Shown here one piece after another: positions 63,618 to 64,000 of a stretch of DNA of 64,000 nucleotides. The notes under the pieces were generated by a model that saw only the letters and a list, made by a program, of their open reading frames with translations, did no database searches and was not told where the DNA came from. The stretch is from Bosea beijingensis. GTDB lineage: Bacteria > Pseudomonadota > Alphaproteobacteria > Rhizobiales > Beijerinckiaceae. Position 1 is the stretch's first letter; each line of letters starts with the position of its first letter. The stretch lies in NCBI RefSeq assembly GCF_030758975.1, contig NZ_CP132359.1, positions 5,135,426 to 5,199,425 of the forward strand, written 5' to 3'. The translations under genes and the position numbers were made by a program.

Positions 63618-64000
63618 TCAGCCGGCTGCCTCGATCTCCTTCATCACGGCGGCGGCCTCGGCAAAGGCGGTATTGCCGGCGGGGACCCCGGCATAGATCG
63701 CCGTCTGCATCAGCACTTCCTTGAGGTCGTCCTGCGTGAAGCCGCCGCGGGTCAGCCCGGCGCGGACATGGAGGCGGAATTCCTCCCAGCGGCCGAGGCT
63801 CGCGGTGATCGCCAGCACGAGCAGGCGGCGCGTGCGGTCGTCAAGGCCGGGCCGACTCCAGATCTCCTGCCAGGCGATGCGGGTGATCATCGCCTGGAAT
63901 TCGGCGTTGAAGGGAGTGCGGTTGGCCAGCGAACGGTCGACCCAGGCGTCACCGAGGACGCGGCGGCGGTTCTTGAGACCGGCTTCGAACAGGGCGTCTG
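63618..64000 (-). CDS. pcaC: 4-carboxymuconolactone decarboxylase, N-terminus cut by window edge
   Basis: It decarboxylates gamma-carboxymuconolactone to beta-ketoadipate enol-lactone in protocatechuate degradation. The visible 126 codons include GLKNRRRVLGDAWVDRSLANRTPFNAEFQ (partial start outside the window), then MITRIAWQEIWSRPGLDDRTRRLLVLAI and the conserved RLHVRAGLTRGGFTQDDLKEVLMQTAIYAGVPAGN. The true start lies past base 64000. It converges with the AraC gene, with stops 3 bp apart. Other pca genes are expected outside the window. Confidence 0.93.
   Translation of the reverse strand, partial: DALFEAGLKNRRRVLGDAWVDRSLANRTPFNAEFQAMITRIAWQEIWSRPGLDDRTRRLLVLAITASLGRWEEFRLHVRAGLTRGGFTQDDLKEVLMQTAIYAGVPAGNTAFAEAAAVMKEIEAAG

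Overview
The window is high-GC DNA from an alphaproteobacterium, most likely a Hyphomicrobiales (Rhizobiales) member of Bosea/Methylobacterium/Bradyrhizobium type. This is judged from gene order (dnaQ-coaE-aroE-maf-ppsR | hemE-hemJ-rho | mnmE-mnmG-rsmG-parA-parB | holA-lptE-leuS), a CtrA-type box, GANTC sites and a GAAC-N7-GAAC SOS box. The genus is inferred, not proven.

Bases 1-18000 are the chromosomal origin neighbourhood. The ppsR operon (minus) and the hemE operon (plus) diverge from a 491-bp gap, 3543-4033. The gap carries a one-mismatch parS, a full TTAA-N7-TTAAC CtrA box, six GANTC sites, DnaA-like motifs and an AT-rich inverted repeat, and is the best oriC candidate. ParAB follow at 11.6-13.4 kb. 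A perfect parS lies inside rsmG and a perfect DnaA box lies at the end of mnmG.

Bases 18000-25100 hold housekeeping and stress genes: a PLP-homeostasis protein, a VOC protein, an L,D-transpeptidase-like protein, a response regulator with a one-domain cNMP-binding partner, an EamA permease, exonuclease III and LolA. Upstream of lolA, where ftsK is expected, only the FtsK C-terminus remains. It is joined to the first ten codons of imuB, with imuA and its SOS box behind: a sharp chimeric junction that breaks imuB and ftsK.

Bases 25100-30900 are accessory: an HWE-family histidine kinase, gene-poor DNA with a long imperfect palindrome, an AT-rich orphan gene and a tyrosine integrase. motA-motB follow at 30.9-32.6 kb.

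Bases 33100-64000 are catabolic and transport genes. They include a malate/lactate-type dehydrogenase; orphan binding proteins; an HpaI-type aldolase / cupin-like / DUF6282 operon; a two-subunit class I fumarase or tartrate dehydratase with a quinone oxidoreductase; a histidine/aromatic ammonia-lyase homologue whose Ala-Ser-Gly cofactor triad is absent; and a long operon divergent from a GntR regulator (peptide-type ABC genes, creatininase-like hydrolase, polyamine-type ABC importer, RraA-like protein, gamma-glutamyltransferase-like enzyme, 2-hydroxyacid dehydrogenase). The window ends with a complete branched-chain-amino-acid-type ABC operon and the start of a 4-hydroxybenzoate/protocatechuate locus (pobA, an AraC regulator, pcaC). 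No rRNA, tRNA, CRISPR array or complete insertion sequence was recognised.
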